Assembly (NCBI GenBank): GCA_008330645.1
Contig: VLTN01000034.1
Span: 310,001 to 374,000 of the forward strand
Source of the DNA: Cafeteria roenbergensis
Lineage: Eukaryota > Sar > Bigyra > Bicosoecida > Cafeteriaceae
Direction of reading: 5' to 3'
Length of the DNA stretch: 64,000 bases
The position numbers and the translations under genes were made by a program. Below, in pieces: positions 50,532 to 62,000 of this stretch; within the stretch, counting starts at the first letter, position 1; each line of letters begins with the position of its first letter. The notes beneath the pieces were generated by a model. That model was given only the letters and a program-made list of their open reading frames with translations, made no database searches and was not told the origin of the DNA.

Positions 50532-52031
50532 ATGGCGGCGCCGGAAACGCTTGCCGACGCCCTGGTCGCGCGCTACGAGCCGCCCGACAGCGGCACTGGC
50601 GCAGAACGCGATGCGGGCGATGCCGGCATCGTCATTATGGCTGCAACGGGTCTCGAGGCGGTGCGCACGGCTTCGGTGCGCGGGAGCGGTCTGACCGCGC
50701 TGGGCAGCTGCGCGACGCTTGCGCGGTGCCGGCGCCTGCGCGACCTGGACGCGTCCGACAACGCGTTCGGGGATGCCACCGCGTTCGTCACGCAGCTCTG
50801 TGGATCCGTTCCCCAGCTGACGTCTCTGGATGCGAGTGGGCTTCGCTTCACCAGCCTGTCGGCAGCGCAGCCAGCAGCACCGGCACCAGCACCAGCGCTG
50901 CCCGGCGACGCCCCCGTGGCGCGGGGGCCCAGCCCCGACGCCCCGCGCGTCTCCGCTTCGGCAGCGGCAGCGGCGGCGCCGGCTTGCGCGGCGGCGCACC
51001 TGCCCACGCCGTCGACGCAGCCCCCTGCCCCCGAGGGGCGCGTCGCGCTGCGGCCGACAGGGCTCCGGACGCTGGTCCTGGACCACCGCGGGGCCTCGCC
51101 AGCCTCCGTGAGCGACGCGGCCGGGGCCAGGAAGTGGGTGGAGCACCGACTGCCGCAGCTCTGCCCCCGACTCACTGAGCTGAGCTTGCGAGGGTGGCAG
51201 AGCGACGCGCTGGGGGCCTTCCTGCCCCGCCTCGGCTCGGCGTGCGCGGTGGGGTGCGGCGCCGACAGGCCTTCCCTCGGCCGCCTGAGCACGCTGAGGC
51301 TGGACCGTGCGGGCATTCGCTCGTTCGGCGCCGCGATCCGCGCGCTGGAGGGCCTCGCGTCGCTCACGTCGCTCAGCCTAGCAGGCAACCCGATCGCGAC
51401 CATCGACCTGGTCCTCGAGGGTGGGGACGCGCCGTGCCGCGAGGCCGCGGCAGCAGGTGCTGGCGGCGCAACAGCGGCTGGCCCCGGGGCTGAGAGCGGC
51501 GCAGGGCCTGGTGCGGCCGCCGCTGCTGCTGCAGAGCCGCCCCCCGCGCCGGCTGCCGCGCCGGGCGGGGCGGGCAAGTGCGCCGAGGCAGGCGGTGTTG
51601 TGCGGGGAGGGCTCTTGGGGCAGCTGCGGTCGCTGGACCTGTCTGGCTCGCGCATCGGCGACTGGCGCGCCGTCGAGCTGCTCGGGAGGCTGCCGGCGCT
51701 TCGGGCTCTGCGCCTGACGGGCGTGCCCCTCCTCGATGGCATGGAGCCCGACATTGCACGAATGCTCTGCATTGCAAGGCTGCCCAACGTGAGCGCCGGG
51801 GGCGCAGGGCTGCAGACCGTCGGCTCCGAGACTTGCGGCCGCTTCAACGGCGCCCCAGTGTCCAGGTCCGACCGCCGGGAGGCCGAGGCCTTCTCCGAGA
51901 GGTGGGACAGCGGCGAGTGGCGGCGGTTTCGCGAAGCCCATGGCCGTGGGGACGGCGCCGGCGGGCGCGCAGACTCGGCTCAGGTCCCGCGTGACTCAAC
52001 TGCGCAAGCGGCGCTCGCTCGCCTCGGCTGA
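50532..52031 (+). CDS. Tubulin-cofactor-E-like (TBCE/TBCEL) leucine-rich-repeat protein
   Basis: 499 residues from ATG 50532. LRRs begin near residue 68 (LRDLDASDNAF, LTSLDASGL) and resume after a low-complexity insert (LRTLVLDH, LTELSLRGW, LSTLRLDRAGIRSF, LTSLSLAGNPI, LRSLDLSGSRIGDW, LRALRLTGVPLLDGM). The block GVPLLDGM (about 397), ARMLCIARLPN (about 410) and FNGAPVSRSDRREAE matches the end of the LRR domain of tubulin-specific chaperone cofactor E and its E-like paralogue, which act on alpha-tubulin folding and release. A CAP-Gly domain, present in TBCE, is absent from the N-terminus, as in E-like proteins. The C-terminal ubiquitin-like domain is not visible; the frame ends shortly after the conserved block. 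A missed 3' exon or real loss is possible. Two Ala/Pro-rich inserts interrupt the LRRs. Confidence 0.65.
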   Translation: MAAPETLADALVARYEPPDSGTGAERDAGDAGIVIMAATGLEAVRTASVRGSGLTALGSCATLARCRRLRDLDASDNAFGDATAFVTQLCGSVPQLTSLDASGLRFTSLSAAQPAAPAPAPALPGDAPVARGPSPDAPRVSASAAAAAAPACAAAHLPTPSTQPPAPEGRVALRPTGLRTLVLDHRGASPASVSDAAGARKWVEHRLPQLCPRLTELSLRGWQSDALGAFLPRLGSACAVGCGADRPSLGRLSTLRLDRAGIRSFGAAIRALEGLASLTSLSLAGNPIATIDLVLEGGDAPCREAAAAGAGGATAAGPGAESGAGPGAAAAAAAEPPPAPAAAPGGAGKCAEAGGVVRGGLLGQLRSLDLSGSRIGDWRAVELLGRLPALRALRLTGVPLLDGMEPDIARMLCIARLPNVSAGGAGLQTVGSETCGRFNGAPVSRSDRREAEAFSERWDSGEWRRFREAHGRGDGAGGRADSAQVPRDSTAQAALARLG

Positions 52032-52408
52032 CGGGACGGCTGGCCGCCAGCCGCGGGCGCGCCGGAGGGGAGGCTCGGTCGGCGAAGCAGCACGCGGCGC
52101 ATGCGCGGCGGCCGCGGCGCCCCCGGCCTCACGCGCACTGGCAGATTCAGTTCGCGGCGAACCAAGCTGTTGGAGCAGTGGCAAGCGCGTGCTTGTGCGC
52201 CGACCACACTGCAGCTTTGCCACAACCGCGGCGTGCCGCGGGATGCGGCCCGCGAGACTTGAACACACTGCAGCCACAACGCCCCCTTGCTGCTACAGCC
52301 TGGCCCGGGGAGGGGCCGGGCGCCCGAGAGCTGCCCTCCCGGCTGCTCTGCTGGCGCGGCGTCGGCGGTCGCAGCCGCACTCTTCCCCAGGTCCGTACAC
52401 AACCAACC
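52032..52408. other. Intergenic / 5'UTR of the small two-exon gene
   Basis: 377 bp between the TBCE-like stop and the ATG at 52409. A CCACACTGCAGC-type patch occurs near 52200. Nothing else was recognised. Confidence 0.45.
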
Positions 52409-53329
52409 ATGGGTGAGCCCGGCCCCGCCATGTTGCTGCGTCCGCGAGCCACAGCAGCAGGCCGGGCCGTCTTGGAGCCGCGGGAGTCGGCGCTGCCCCG
52501 GCGCGCGGTATGCCGCTGCGCTTGCAACCAGCGCGCCCGGGGCGGTTCTCGCGCCCCGGGAGCCCCTGTCGCGCCCACCCGCGGCCAGATCCGCTAGCCA
52601 ACTGTGGCATGCGTGGGATGGCGCGCCCGGAGGGTCCGGGAGAGGGCGGAGCCCGGCCGCCCGAGCCTGTCGAGCGGTGGAGTCATGCGCAAAGATCGGG
52701 CCAGATGCAACCTTGCTTCGGCCAGGGCTTGCCGGGCTCGCGACCGTCCTCCCCGGGCCCAAGGCACGTGATATTTCGCGCCGGTGCCCGCTCGAGGCAG
52801 GCAGTTGCCGTGGCGTGCCCCGCTTGCGCTCCCCGTGGCCGCGCTTGGGGCCGCGCTGGCAGACTCGACGGGCACTCGCCGCCGCCCACCGTTGCCTCCT
52901 CTCGTTTTCCGTCCAAGCCGCCCATTCCACCGCGCAGCATCCACCGGCAAAGGCAGCCCCGCTGATCCGGCCAAGGTCGACGGCATTCTGGGAGCCCTCT
53001 CCAACTTCGAGGCCAAGACGGACAGTGCCGAGAAGGGCAAGGCTGCCGCAGAGGTCTGCAAGAAGGTCGCTGAGCTCGTTTCGGACGGCAAGGTCGACGA
53101 AAAGCTGCTCAAGGCGGTGCAGGACAAGGACGGGACCAAGTCTGAAGAGTTCTTCATCAACAGACTGACCAAGGCAATGAACGCCGTCGGCTCCGACGCG
53201 CGCAAGGACAAGGACTTCGACAAGGCCGACACCGTCCTCTCCGCCAGCCGCGCCAAGCACGCGGTCCTGGGCTGCGGCCCGGAGCCCGACGCGTTCATGG
53301 GAACGCGCATGTGCAGCTGGGTCTGCTGA
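52409..53329 (+). CDS. Small Lys/Ala-rich protein, two exons, 4-nt first coding exon
   Basis: Model: exon 1 coding 52409-52412 (ACC ATGG, then donor GTGAGC), intron 52413-52937 (525 bp, pyrimidine-rich before CGCGCAG), exon 2 52938-53329; 131 residues starting MASTGKGSPADPAKVDG. The Lys/Asp/Ala-rich body (EKGKAAAEVCKKVAELV, KVDEKLLKAVQDKDGTK) looks like a compact alpha-helical domain with normal codon use, unlike its low-complexity neighbours, and it ends CSWVC. The frame is open upstream into the intron, but that stretch has no ATG and an Arg/Pro-rich composition. I do not recognise the family. Small size, high charge and four Cys suggest a soluble protein, and no signal peptide is predicted in this model. 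The reading frame is convincing; the start depends on the splice model. Confidence 0.6.
52413..52937 (+). other. Phase-1 intron immediately after ATGG
   Basis: The donor ATGG/GTGAGCC and the acceptor CCACCGCGCAG/CATCC restore Ala as residue 2. Nothing was recognised inside. Confidence 0.55.
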
Positions 53330-53638
53330 GGCGGCCAGCCTGCCCACCACCCTGGGGCCTGGCGAGGCGCCTTGGAGCAAGCGCAAGCGGCGGCACGGCG
53401 TTGCGCGTTTGCTCCCGCCGCGGCTTGGTTGTGGCGCGGCAGTGAGATCGGCTTGCGTTCTGCACAATCGCCTCTCGGCGTTGACTCCAGCCTTGCACCC
53501 CACGCACCCTGCGTAAACCCGCCGCCGCGAGCGCGTTCGCCGGCAACAATGTTCCTGGCGTTTGCATGCCAACGTCCTCTGCCAGGGCGCAGGGCAGCAA
53601 CTGCAACGAACCGGAGCACTCTTGCCGCAAGCTCGCGA
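53330..53638. other. Intergenic / 5'UTR before the ankyrin gene
   Basis: 309 bp. The ankyrin exon 1 frame is open through most of it with an earlier ATG at 53549 (MFLAFACQRP), so a longer N-terminus is possible. No other feature was found. Confidence 0.4.
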
Positions 53639-55303
53639 ATGATCCTCACCGGGAGGGGACGCCCCGTGCCTGGCATGATTGAGCGCGGCACCTTCGCTGA
53701 GACCACGACGCATCTGCTGTCCAGGCTCTGGGACAAGAATTGCCTGGTCGACGTGAGGCCGGCTTGACACGTGGAGCGCGTGCTGAAACAACGGGACCTG
53801 GCGGCGGTCAGCAGCAGCCAGGGGGGCGAAAGCCCTGAGCAATGGACACGATCCGGTCCGGCAGCTCCGCGCACGGGCCGCGCGGTGCGGCGCGGCGTGG
53901 CGTGGCGTGGAGCAGAATCACGAGCGAGCAAACAGCAGCAGTCCCAATCGCCAGCGACCGTGTGCACCGCACTTCGCAGGGGCACGACACGCTGCTTGGT
54001 CTAGCTGCCAGGCACAACGAGTTGGCAATCGTGGCGAAGCTGTGCAGTCTGGACGGCATCTCCCTGGAAGCGACCGACCTGGTGAGCCAGGCGCGATCGG
54101 CTTGCCAGGAGTGGCGATCATGTGCTGAGGCAATCGCCGTGTTGTTCCATCCAGCTCGCGTCGGTGTTGCTGCCCAAGGGCGACGCAGGAAGGAAACACG
54201 CCGCTGGCCATCGCCGCGAGCCGGGGGCATACTGAAGTCGTGAAGTACCTCATTGGCCAGGGAGCTAACCGCCGTGCGGTGAATGATGTGAGCTGCCAGG
54301 ATCTCGAAGCTAATTTTTTTGCTTCGCGTGCCGGCCAAGGCCACGCATCGCTCAGGGGCGATGCTGCCGCTATGGAACGCAGGCAGGCTACCAGCCCATC
54401 CACCTGGCCGCTCGGCATCACGTGGAAACTGCTCTCGCCATGATCATTGACCGTGAAGACACGACAGCGGTTGTGGCCAAGCCCGCAACCCTCAGCATTC
54501 TCTGGCGGCAATGCGCGCAGCAGGCCCGCCCAGTCTCTGCCTTCGTGCCCTGGCTTCTCGCCCATTGCGGTCTTGCCGGACCGATCAGTTTGGGGCATAC
54601 GCAAGGGCAATTGCCTGACATGGGGCCTGATCGGGAAGATGCTGACGAAGCTGCGCGGACCATTGCCCCCTCTCCCACTCACCTGCTTGGCGATGCCGAG
54701 GGCGGTGAAATCAAAGAAGAGGCACCTGCCTCGGACGCGGAGCCCGCCGCCGCCGCTGCCATGGAGCTCCTCGACTGCGACGCGGCGCCGCTCGGCGGCA
54801 ACTCCGAGGCGGTGGCACCTGCCCCGGACGCGGAGCCCGCCGCCGCCGCTGCCGTGGAGCTCCTCGACTGCGACGCGGCGCCGCTCGGCGGCAACTCCGA
54901 GGCGGTGGCACCTGCCCCGGACGCGGAGCCCGCCGCCGCCGCTGCCATGGAGCTCCTCGACTGCGACGCGGCGCCGCTCGGCGGCGACTCCGAGGCGGTG
55001 GCGCCTGCCCCGGACGCGGAGCCCGCCGCCGCCGCTGCCATGGAGCTCCTCGACTGCGACGCGGCGCCGCTCGGCGGCGACTCCGAGGCGGTGGCACCTG
55101 CCCCAGACGCGGAGCCCGCCGCCGCCGCTGCCATGGAGCTCCTCGACTGCGACGCGGCGCCGCTCGGCGGCGACTCCGAGGCGGTGGCGCCTGCCCCAGA
55201 CGCCGAGCCCGCCGTCACTGCTGCTGAGGAAGATTGCTCGAAGACTGAGCTGGACGAAGAGGCTCGTCGCTTGGCTGACTTTCTGCGCGATTTGGCTGAG
55301 TGA
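53639..55303 (+). CDS. Ankyrin-repeat protein with acidic 31-residue C-terminal repeats, four exons
   Basis: Model: exons 53639-53752, 53980-54081, 54189-54287 and 54383-55303, all junctions phase 0, donors GTGAG; about 411 residues. The ankyrin repeats are GHDTLLGLAARHNELAIVAKL (exon 2), EGNTPLAIAASRGHTEVVKYL then GQGANRRAVND (exon 3) and AGYQPIHLAARHHVETALAMI (exon 4). Exons 2 and 3 are 102 and 99 bp, each one repeat long. After a Trp/Leu/His-rich segment the protein ends in an acidic Ala/Pro/Asp/Glu-rich array of five 31-residue repeats (MELLDCDAAPLGGDSEAVAP) and a short charged helix. Ankyrin repeats mediate protein binding; the partner is unknown. Start choice is uncertain (53549, 53639 or 53675). 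The three introns (227, 107 and 95 bp) are inferred from splice consensus and repeat continuity. Confidence 0.75.
54722..55214 (+). repeat. 93-bp in-frame tandem repeat, about five copies
   Basis: The unit encodes 31 residues around EPAAAAAMELLDCDAAPLGG. Copies differ by single bases (Asn/Asp in GGN/GGD, Met/Val), showing recent tandem duplication in the terminal exon of the ankyrin gene. Confidence 0.93.
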
Positions 55304-56071
55304 TTGCCTCCGTCCGCCTTACCAGACCTTCATCGCTTCAATTCGACTGCATTGCTGACCTCGCTGAAGCCCCACTGGGAATAGCACTCGTTGTTGGCCT
55401 GCAGGTGCTTTCGGTTTCTCTCTCTTTGGCGCTGCGGCAACTTGTTCGGCTGGCCAAGGTTTTCGCCGCTCGGCACAGTCTTGCTCTTCCGCACACATAT
55501 GCAACAAACTTTTCTTTGAACTTGCTGACGTGTTCAAAGAGGTTAAGCTTCGCGCCTTTGAAGAATGGCAACGTCCGACAAAGACCTGACAGCAAACTCG
55601 TTCGTCTTGTGCAGAATCGTCACAATCCTTGTTGTTTTCTCCCTGCTCCGCGGACGATGGATGCACGCTCATCACTTCTTCGTGAATTCCGAGCGCGCAC
55701 CTGCGGACGCGAGCATTCGAGTGTCCCTTGCCACTGCTTGGATGAGTCGACTTCTCGGGAGTTAATTGCTACTATCGAGACCCAACGAAGGTTCGTGGCG
55801 ACCACTCACATTGGACCAACGATGTTCACCAGTTGTCGCGAGCAACTGACGCACTGCAGCTTCCCAGCCTCCAGTTGAGGATGCGCAGTTGCGGAGAGTC
55901 GATGCTAAAGGCTCGATGGTGGAGTGCTGCTTCGAGCACGCGGCAGCTGTTGTTTGTGTGCTGAGTGACGGCATCATGCCTCCATACGATTCTGCTCGAG
56001 CCACTTTCAGAGCACAGCAGCTGCAAGCGTCAAGCAAAGCAACCACGCCGCAAATGCACAACGAGAGCGCC
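55304..56071. other. Convergent intergenic region, A/T-richer
   Basis: 768 bp between the ankyrin and calpain-like stop codons, distinctly less G+C-rich than the coding DNA (many TTG, CAAAG and TTTCT patches). It should hold two 3'UTRs. Because the calpain-like frame ends at GCGTGAGG, which also reads as a splice donor, a further calpain-like exon here cannot be ruled out, but none was recognised. Confidence 0.45.
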
Positions 56072-59000
56072 TCACGCAGGCGCGTCCGCAGCCGCAGGCG
56101 TGTCCGCCGTCTTGGCGTCGGCGGCCGCAGGCGTGTCCGCCGTCTTGGCGTCGGCGGCCGCAGGCGTGTCCGCCGTCTTGGCGTCGGCGGCCGCAGGCGT
56201 GTCCGCCGTCTTGGCGTCGGCGGCCGCAGGCGTGTCCGCCGTCTTGGCGTCGGCGGCCGCAGGCGTGTCCGCCGTCTTGGCATCCGCCGCCGCAGGCGTG
56301 TCCGCCGTCTTGGCGTCCGCGGCCGCAGGCGTGTCCGCAGTCTTGGCATCCGCGGCCGCAGGCGTGTCCGCCGTCTTGGCGTCGGCGGCCGCAGGCGTGT
56401 CTGCCGCCTTGGCATCCGCGGGGGCAGGCGTGTCCGCCGTCTTGGCGTCCGCGGCCGCAGGCGTGTCTGCCGCCTTGGCATCCGCGGGGGCAGGCGTGTC
56501 CGCCGTCTTGGCGTCGGCGGCCGCAGGCGTGTCTGCCGCCTTGGCATCCGCGGCCGCAGGCGTGTCTGCCGTCTTGGCGTCCGCGGCCGCAGGCGTGTCC
56601 GCCGCCTCGTCGTCCGCCTGGCCGGCACGCTGCGCTGCCCTGGCCCTCGCGCGCTGCATCGTCAGCCCGTCAGCAAAAATGCCTCCAAGCCCTCCGGGGG
56701 CCTTGCTCGTTCCGGACCCAATCTGCTTCAGAGTCCGAGCCTTCTCGGCCGTGTCGTGCACCTCGCCACGCGCCATCCGCACCTCCAGCGGCACCTCGAA
56801 GCAGCTCTCGCCGGTTTCGCCGTTGTACCAATACGACCGGCCGGTGACCGGGTCAGTCTGCTCCACCCACACCGTCGACGCCTCAACTGCCGTGGCAGCT
56901 CTCTCAACCTCGGCCTCGGCAGCCGCCTCCTCCATCGCGGAGAGCGCCGCCTCCGCCGCGGCCTCCTCCTCCTGCCGTGCCGCCAGCTCGACTGGGTCCA
57001 CCCCGACCATGGCCCGCTTGGCGAGGGCCACCGCGCCGCTGACCCACCGCACGAGGCGCGTCACCGGACTGCCTGAGGCGTACTCATGCGTGACCGACTC
57101 GTCGCGCGTGGGCGGCCACAGGCCCTGCAGCTCTACCGGGCAGTTGGAGCGGAGGGAGAGCGTGAAGGGGCCCTCCATACCGCGCTGGTAGGCGGCCACC
57201 AGCACAGTGTACGCCCCTGGCGGCAGCCGGGCGTAGCACCGCACCTCCCGCCGCCGCTGGGGTCTGCCCGAGGAGGCCACGACGTTGGCCGCTGTGAGGG
57301 TGTACGTGCGCTCAGCCCGCTTGGGCGCCGCGCCGCCGGCCCCGGCCCCGTCCCCGCCCAGCCCCGCCGTGACCTGCAGAGCCTGTTCCTCCTCCCACGC
57401 CGCCTCCTCGGCCTCCTCCTTCGCGATGCGGGCCCGATCCTCGGCGTCGCGCCGCAGACGTTTCAGCTCCTTCTCCTTCTTGCGGATACGCCGGCGGATC
57501 TCGCGCGGTTCCGGCACGCCGGAGCGCCCCTCGCGGGCGTACTCGGCGCGAAGCTCCGCCTCCACCTCGTTGTATAGCTGCCCGGCCTCTGTGCCCCCCG
57601 CCTCGGCGATGGCTTCGCGCTGCAGCCGCTCCCTGTAGGCCTCCTCGTCCTCCTCCTCGTCAGCGCGGCGCCGGCCCTTGTCCTCCGCCGCGCCCGCCGC
57701 AGCCATCACCAGCCGCACCGCCCCCCGGGCCTGCTGCTCCCTCTCGATACGCTTGCGCCGCTGCCGGTCGTGGATCTCGCTCTGGGATGACCCGGTCTGG
57801 GCAACCACAAACACGCCCACTGGGTGCGGCGTGGTCCGCGTGGTCACTCCCGGCAGAGCCTGCGTGAGCGTGATGGCAATGTCCGTTGGGCGGTCCAGCA
57901 CCAGCGAGAATTGCGGGTTGTCTGCCAGCCGGCAGTGGGGGTTGTGCCGCGATGGGAGCCCGGCGGCCGTGGGGCCCTTCCAGAAGCCTGCGAGGAGGTT
58001 AGGTCAGGGTTTAGAGGAGCGGACAGCGAGGCAGAGGTGGCGTGGGCGTGACGGGGGCGGGGGGGGGGGGTGGAGGGGGCGAGAGTGGGTGGGAGGCCCA
58101 CGCACACTCGCCGCGGCAGCAGGCGGGGCACGGTCGCAGGCCCGCGGCCGCAGGCGGGGCACGGTCGCAGGCCCGCGGCAGCAGGCGGGGCACGGTCGCA
58201 GGCCCGCGGCCCGCAGGCGGGGCACGGTCGCAGGCCCGCGGCCGCACCGCTCCGGCGTGCCTGCTGCTGTGCGGATGGGGCGAGGGCTTGCGCGGGGCGT
58301 GCCAGGAGTGACCGCAGGGCTGCTCCCCACGAGGCGGCGAGCGAGAGGCAACGGCTGTGCCGGGCGATCTCACCAGTGACCGTCTCAGGGAACCAGCGCT
58401 GAGGGTCGAACCAGCGGCAGAGGTATAGGGACCTGAACGCGAAGACGAAATCGTCCACCGACATCCAGAAGGTACCGTCGTCACTGTCATCGACCACTCC
58501 CAGCTTGTGCCGCAGCCGGCCCGTCCACAGGGGCGAGTTGTCCGACCAGTCGCCTTGCCACTCCCCGTGGTCGCCGGGCGGGTTGCGCAGCTTGATGAGG
58601 CAGTGGCCGTCGGCCTCCACCACCTGATACACGGTGTACACGGCCCCAAACACCAGGCCCGAGTCAAGAAGCTGCCGGTCCGACGCCGACCGCGAAACCG
58701 TTCCGGCTCCCATCAGGAAGCCGTTGGCAGACCACTGCTTGAGCTGCGCCCACAGGCGCAGCTTGGCGGCCCCGGTGCGGTTCTCGGACAGGAACACCTC
58801 CTCCGCGTCAGCGCCCTGCGATCAGAGGCGTTGCGGAGGGCGGGGGCAGAGGCGTTGCGGAGGGCGGGGGCGGCGCGCGGCGGGTTGGGAGCAACGCAAC
58901 ATGGACACGACGGCAGCACTGGCGCGCTGCGCGTTGCACGGCAAGGCGCTGCAATCTGTCTCACTGTGAGGTCCGTGAGCGCGTGTTGGACGAACCCAGT

Positions 59001-62000
59001 CTCCAGCGCGGCGTATGATCCGTGGTATTTGGCATAAGCCTTTTCCAGAATTGGAACCCAAATCTCGGACATCTCGCTGGCGTGAGCGAAAGCCACACCC
59101 CGGCCGCGACGCACGACGGCCAGAGTGTCGGCGTCCATCTCCGAGAGCTTGGGGCCGACGCGCGACGCCCCGCCGCCTGCCCGGCGGCCGCCACCGCCCT
59201 CTGCCGCCTCCTCCTCGTCCTCGTCCTCGTCGTCCTCGTTGTCCTCGTCATCGATCCCCGCCGTGCCGTCTGCGTCGACGTCGTACACCACCGGGAAGTA
59301 GTCGTCCACCACCACCGTCTCCCACTGGGCGTTCTTCCAGAAACGCACGGCGTACATGCCGGTCTCAGTGGTCTGGTCCGTCACGAACAGGTTTGCCACG
59401 AGAGCGTCGACGTCGCCGTCGTCCACGCCCCCCGACGCCGCCACAATGCTCACTGCCGAGAGGAACCAGTTGTCCTGCAGAAGCCCCGTGAACACGTCGT
59501 CCGGGTCGGTTCCGTCCTTGAACAGGCCGGCGCCCGGGTTGAGCGCCAACGACGACCGCCAGCCGATAATGTCCCCGGCGCGGCTTGCGGGCCCTATCGA
59601 GGAGGCGGAGTGAGGGAACTCCGAGTCCCTGAACTGCCACTCCCGCCCGTAGTCGCCTGGAACGCAACCCTTGTGGCCACGCTCGATCTCGTGAACGGTT
59701 TCGTTGTCGTTTTCGTCTGCCTCTGCCTCTGGCGCCGCGACCGCGGCAGCGCCGTCCCCGACGATGCCCGCCCGCCGACGGGCCGCCCGGCGCTGCGCAA
59801 AGTCCTGGGCGCGGAGTTTCGCCATGCGGAGCTCGCGGGGGCGGAGCGACTGCAAGTGTGCCTCCGCACGCGCAGTCGCCTCCTTGTCCTCCCGCCGCTG
59901 CGCCTCCAGCCGGGCGCGCTGCTCCGCAGCAAAGCGCTCGCGCTGGGCCCGGAAGCGCTGCCGCTGCTCGGGCGTCAGCGTTTGAAGCCACGTGGCCACC
60001 AGTGCCACGTCAAGAGACGCAAACGACGCGGAGCTAAACACGGATTCAGGCGGCTCGACCCCAGCGGCGGAAAGTTCCGCCGCATACTCCCGGAGGAACC
60101 TACGGAAGAGCACCGCCTCCGCCTGCAGCCGTGCCTCCGCCGCCACGAGCACCAGCAGCGAGAAGTGAGCGAAGAGCCGGCTCTCCTCAAAGTACTCGCT
60201 GCGATCGCGCAAAGGGTCCTCAGCATCGCACGCACGGGGCGGTCAAATACACATCAAAACAAAACAAACCAGAAAGCCAGGATGGCCAGCAAGGCGGGGC
60301 GGGCGGGGAAGGCTGGGGCGGTGGCAATCACGAACGCAGAACAACAACAACAGCTATTCACACGAGTGGCACAGCCACTCTGGTTGCTGGCCAGCGCCAC
60401 CCGGGCTGCAGGGCCTTGCTCGACCGCGCCACCCGGGCGGCAGGGCTGCAGGGCCTTGCTCAAAGCCTGGGGTATCGCGTTGCAAATCGTTTGATTTTCA
60501 ATCCGCGCCCCAGCAAACGGCACTCGCGTATTTGGTCCCAACTCACCGGTTCAGAGTTGCGACGGCGTCCATCTCGTCGCTCAGGGATCCGGCGAAGTCA
60601 AGGCTGCGGTGCCAGCCGCCGCGCCTCACCGCCGAGGGCGCGACCACCACGCTGTCGAACAGCCCCCGGAGGGCGGGCCCCGCGTCGGGCGGGGCGGCGT
60701 CAGCTGATTCCAGCGTGTCGTCCGCCTGGGCCCAGCCTACGACGGCCATTCCAGAGTCCCGACGCGAGGCCGCCGCGGGCGTTCCTCCCTTGGCGTCCAG
60801 CGCAGACGCACCCCCGGCAGCGCCAGCCCCTGTCATAGCGGGCGCGGGCAATCCTTTCGCCGCCGCACGCTGTCTCTCCGCCTGCTGCGCAAGCGTCATC
60901 TGCCCCGTCGCAACCGCCCTCCGAACAGCCACCTCCTCCTCGGCGCGGCGGTCGACGGCGCGTTCGGCCCGGGCTAGCGCCTCGAAAATTCCCTGAGACA
61001 TGTCTCGCTCCTTCTGCTCCGCCTTGAGCTCCTGCAGAGCCGTGAGAGACTCGCCCTCCTGCGCCGCAAGAGCAGCCTCGAAGGCGTCCACAGGCGCACC
61101 GGCAGAGCCGTCCCTGGCAGAGCCGGCTCCGGCCAGCCCAGCGCCAGATCCGCCTGCCTGCAGAGCCAGCGTGTCGGAGATGTCCTTCCCGTCCTTCTCC
61201 GCCTCGATGGCCGCTACGGCCTTCTTCTCCTCCTCCCGGCGTCTCTCACGAGCGATGCGCTCAGCCTCTTGCCGGCGCCGGACCGCCGCCTGTCGCCTGC
61301 GGGCTCTGACCTCCGCGGCGGCGTCCCCAGAGCACCCTGCTGCAGCGGCGAACACCACGCTGGCCATGGCTTGGCAGAGCAGACCCCTGCAGAGCCGCTT
61401 GAAAAAGAGCCGGCAGAAACCCCTAAGGCAGAGCCACGCAACCGGGCCATCACCGGACAGAGCCGAATCCCCCAGCGCCTCTCTCCATGTCATGTGTCCG
61501 TCCTGACGGCGGGCAGGCACGAAGACCGACATCTCCGAGCGACGCCGGGGGGGACGCAGGCCCCGCGCAACCTTGCCGCAGAGGCCGCAGCCGGGCCCCC
61601 CGATCAGCCCGCAGCAGCAGCCATCGGGCCCGCCGCAGCCGTCGGGGCTGCTGCCGCAGCAACCGCCCTTGGCAGGCTTGCCGCCCTTCGCCGACAGCTC
61701 TGCAGCCCGGCTGCGCTTCTCCACGAGCTGCGAAACCGCCCTGTCGGCGTCGTCTTCGCCGCCGCTCGAAGTAGACGCACGGGCGAGCAGAGCGCCGCCA
61801 AGTATCTCGCCGTCCGAGGCGGCGGCGGCCGCGGCGGCAGAGCCGGCGCCGCGACCTGCACGGCGCCGTGCCACGCCGTCGCCCGACATAGCGCCGCTCT
61901 CCAGGGGCTTGATCCGGGCGCCGCCGCCGCCGCCGCCGCCGCGGCCGCCTCTGCCCCCGCCCCCTGCCTCCTCGTCCTCGTACTCGTCGCCGTCGTGCCT

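Noticed and set aside
51980-53842. 620-codon minus-strand frame over the small two-exon gene
   Set aside because: It overlaps a plus-strand gene with coherent codon use and splice sites, and its own sequence is Arg/Ala/Pro-rich with no domain.
55965-57191. Plus-strand frames over the calpain-like C-terminal repeat
   Set aside because: Shadows of the 33-bp repeat. The minus-strand frame carries the C2-like and WW domains.
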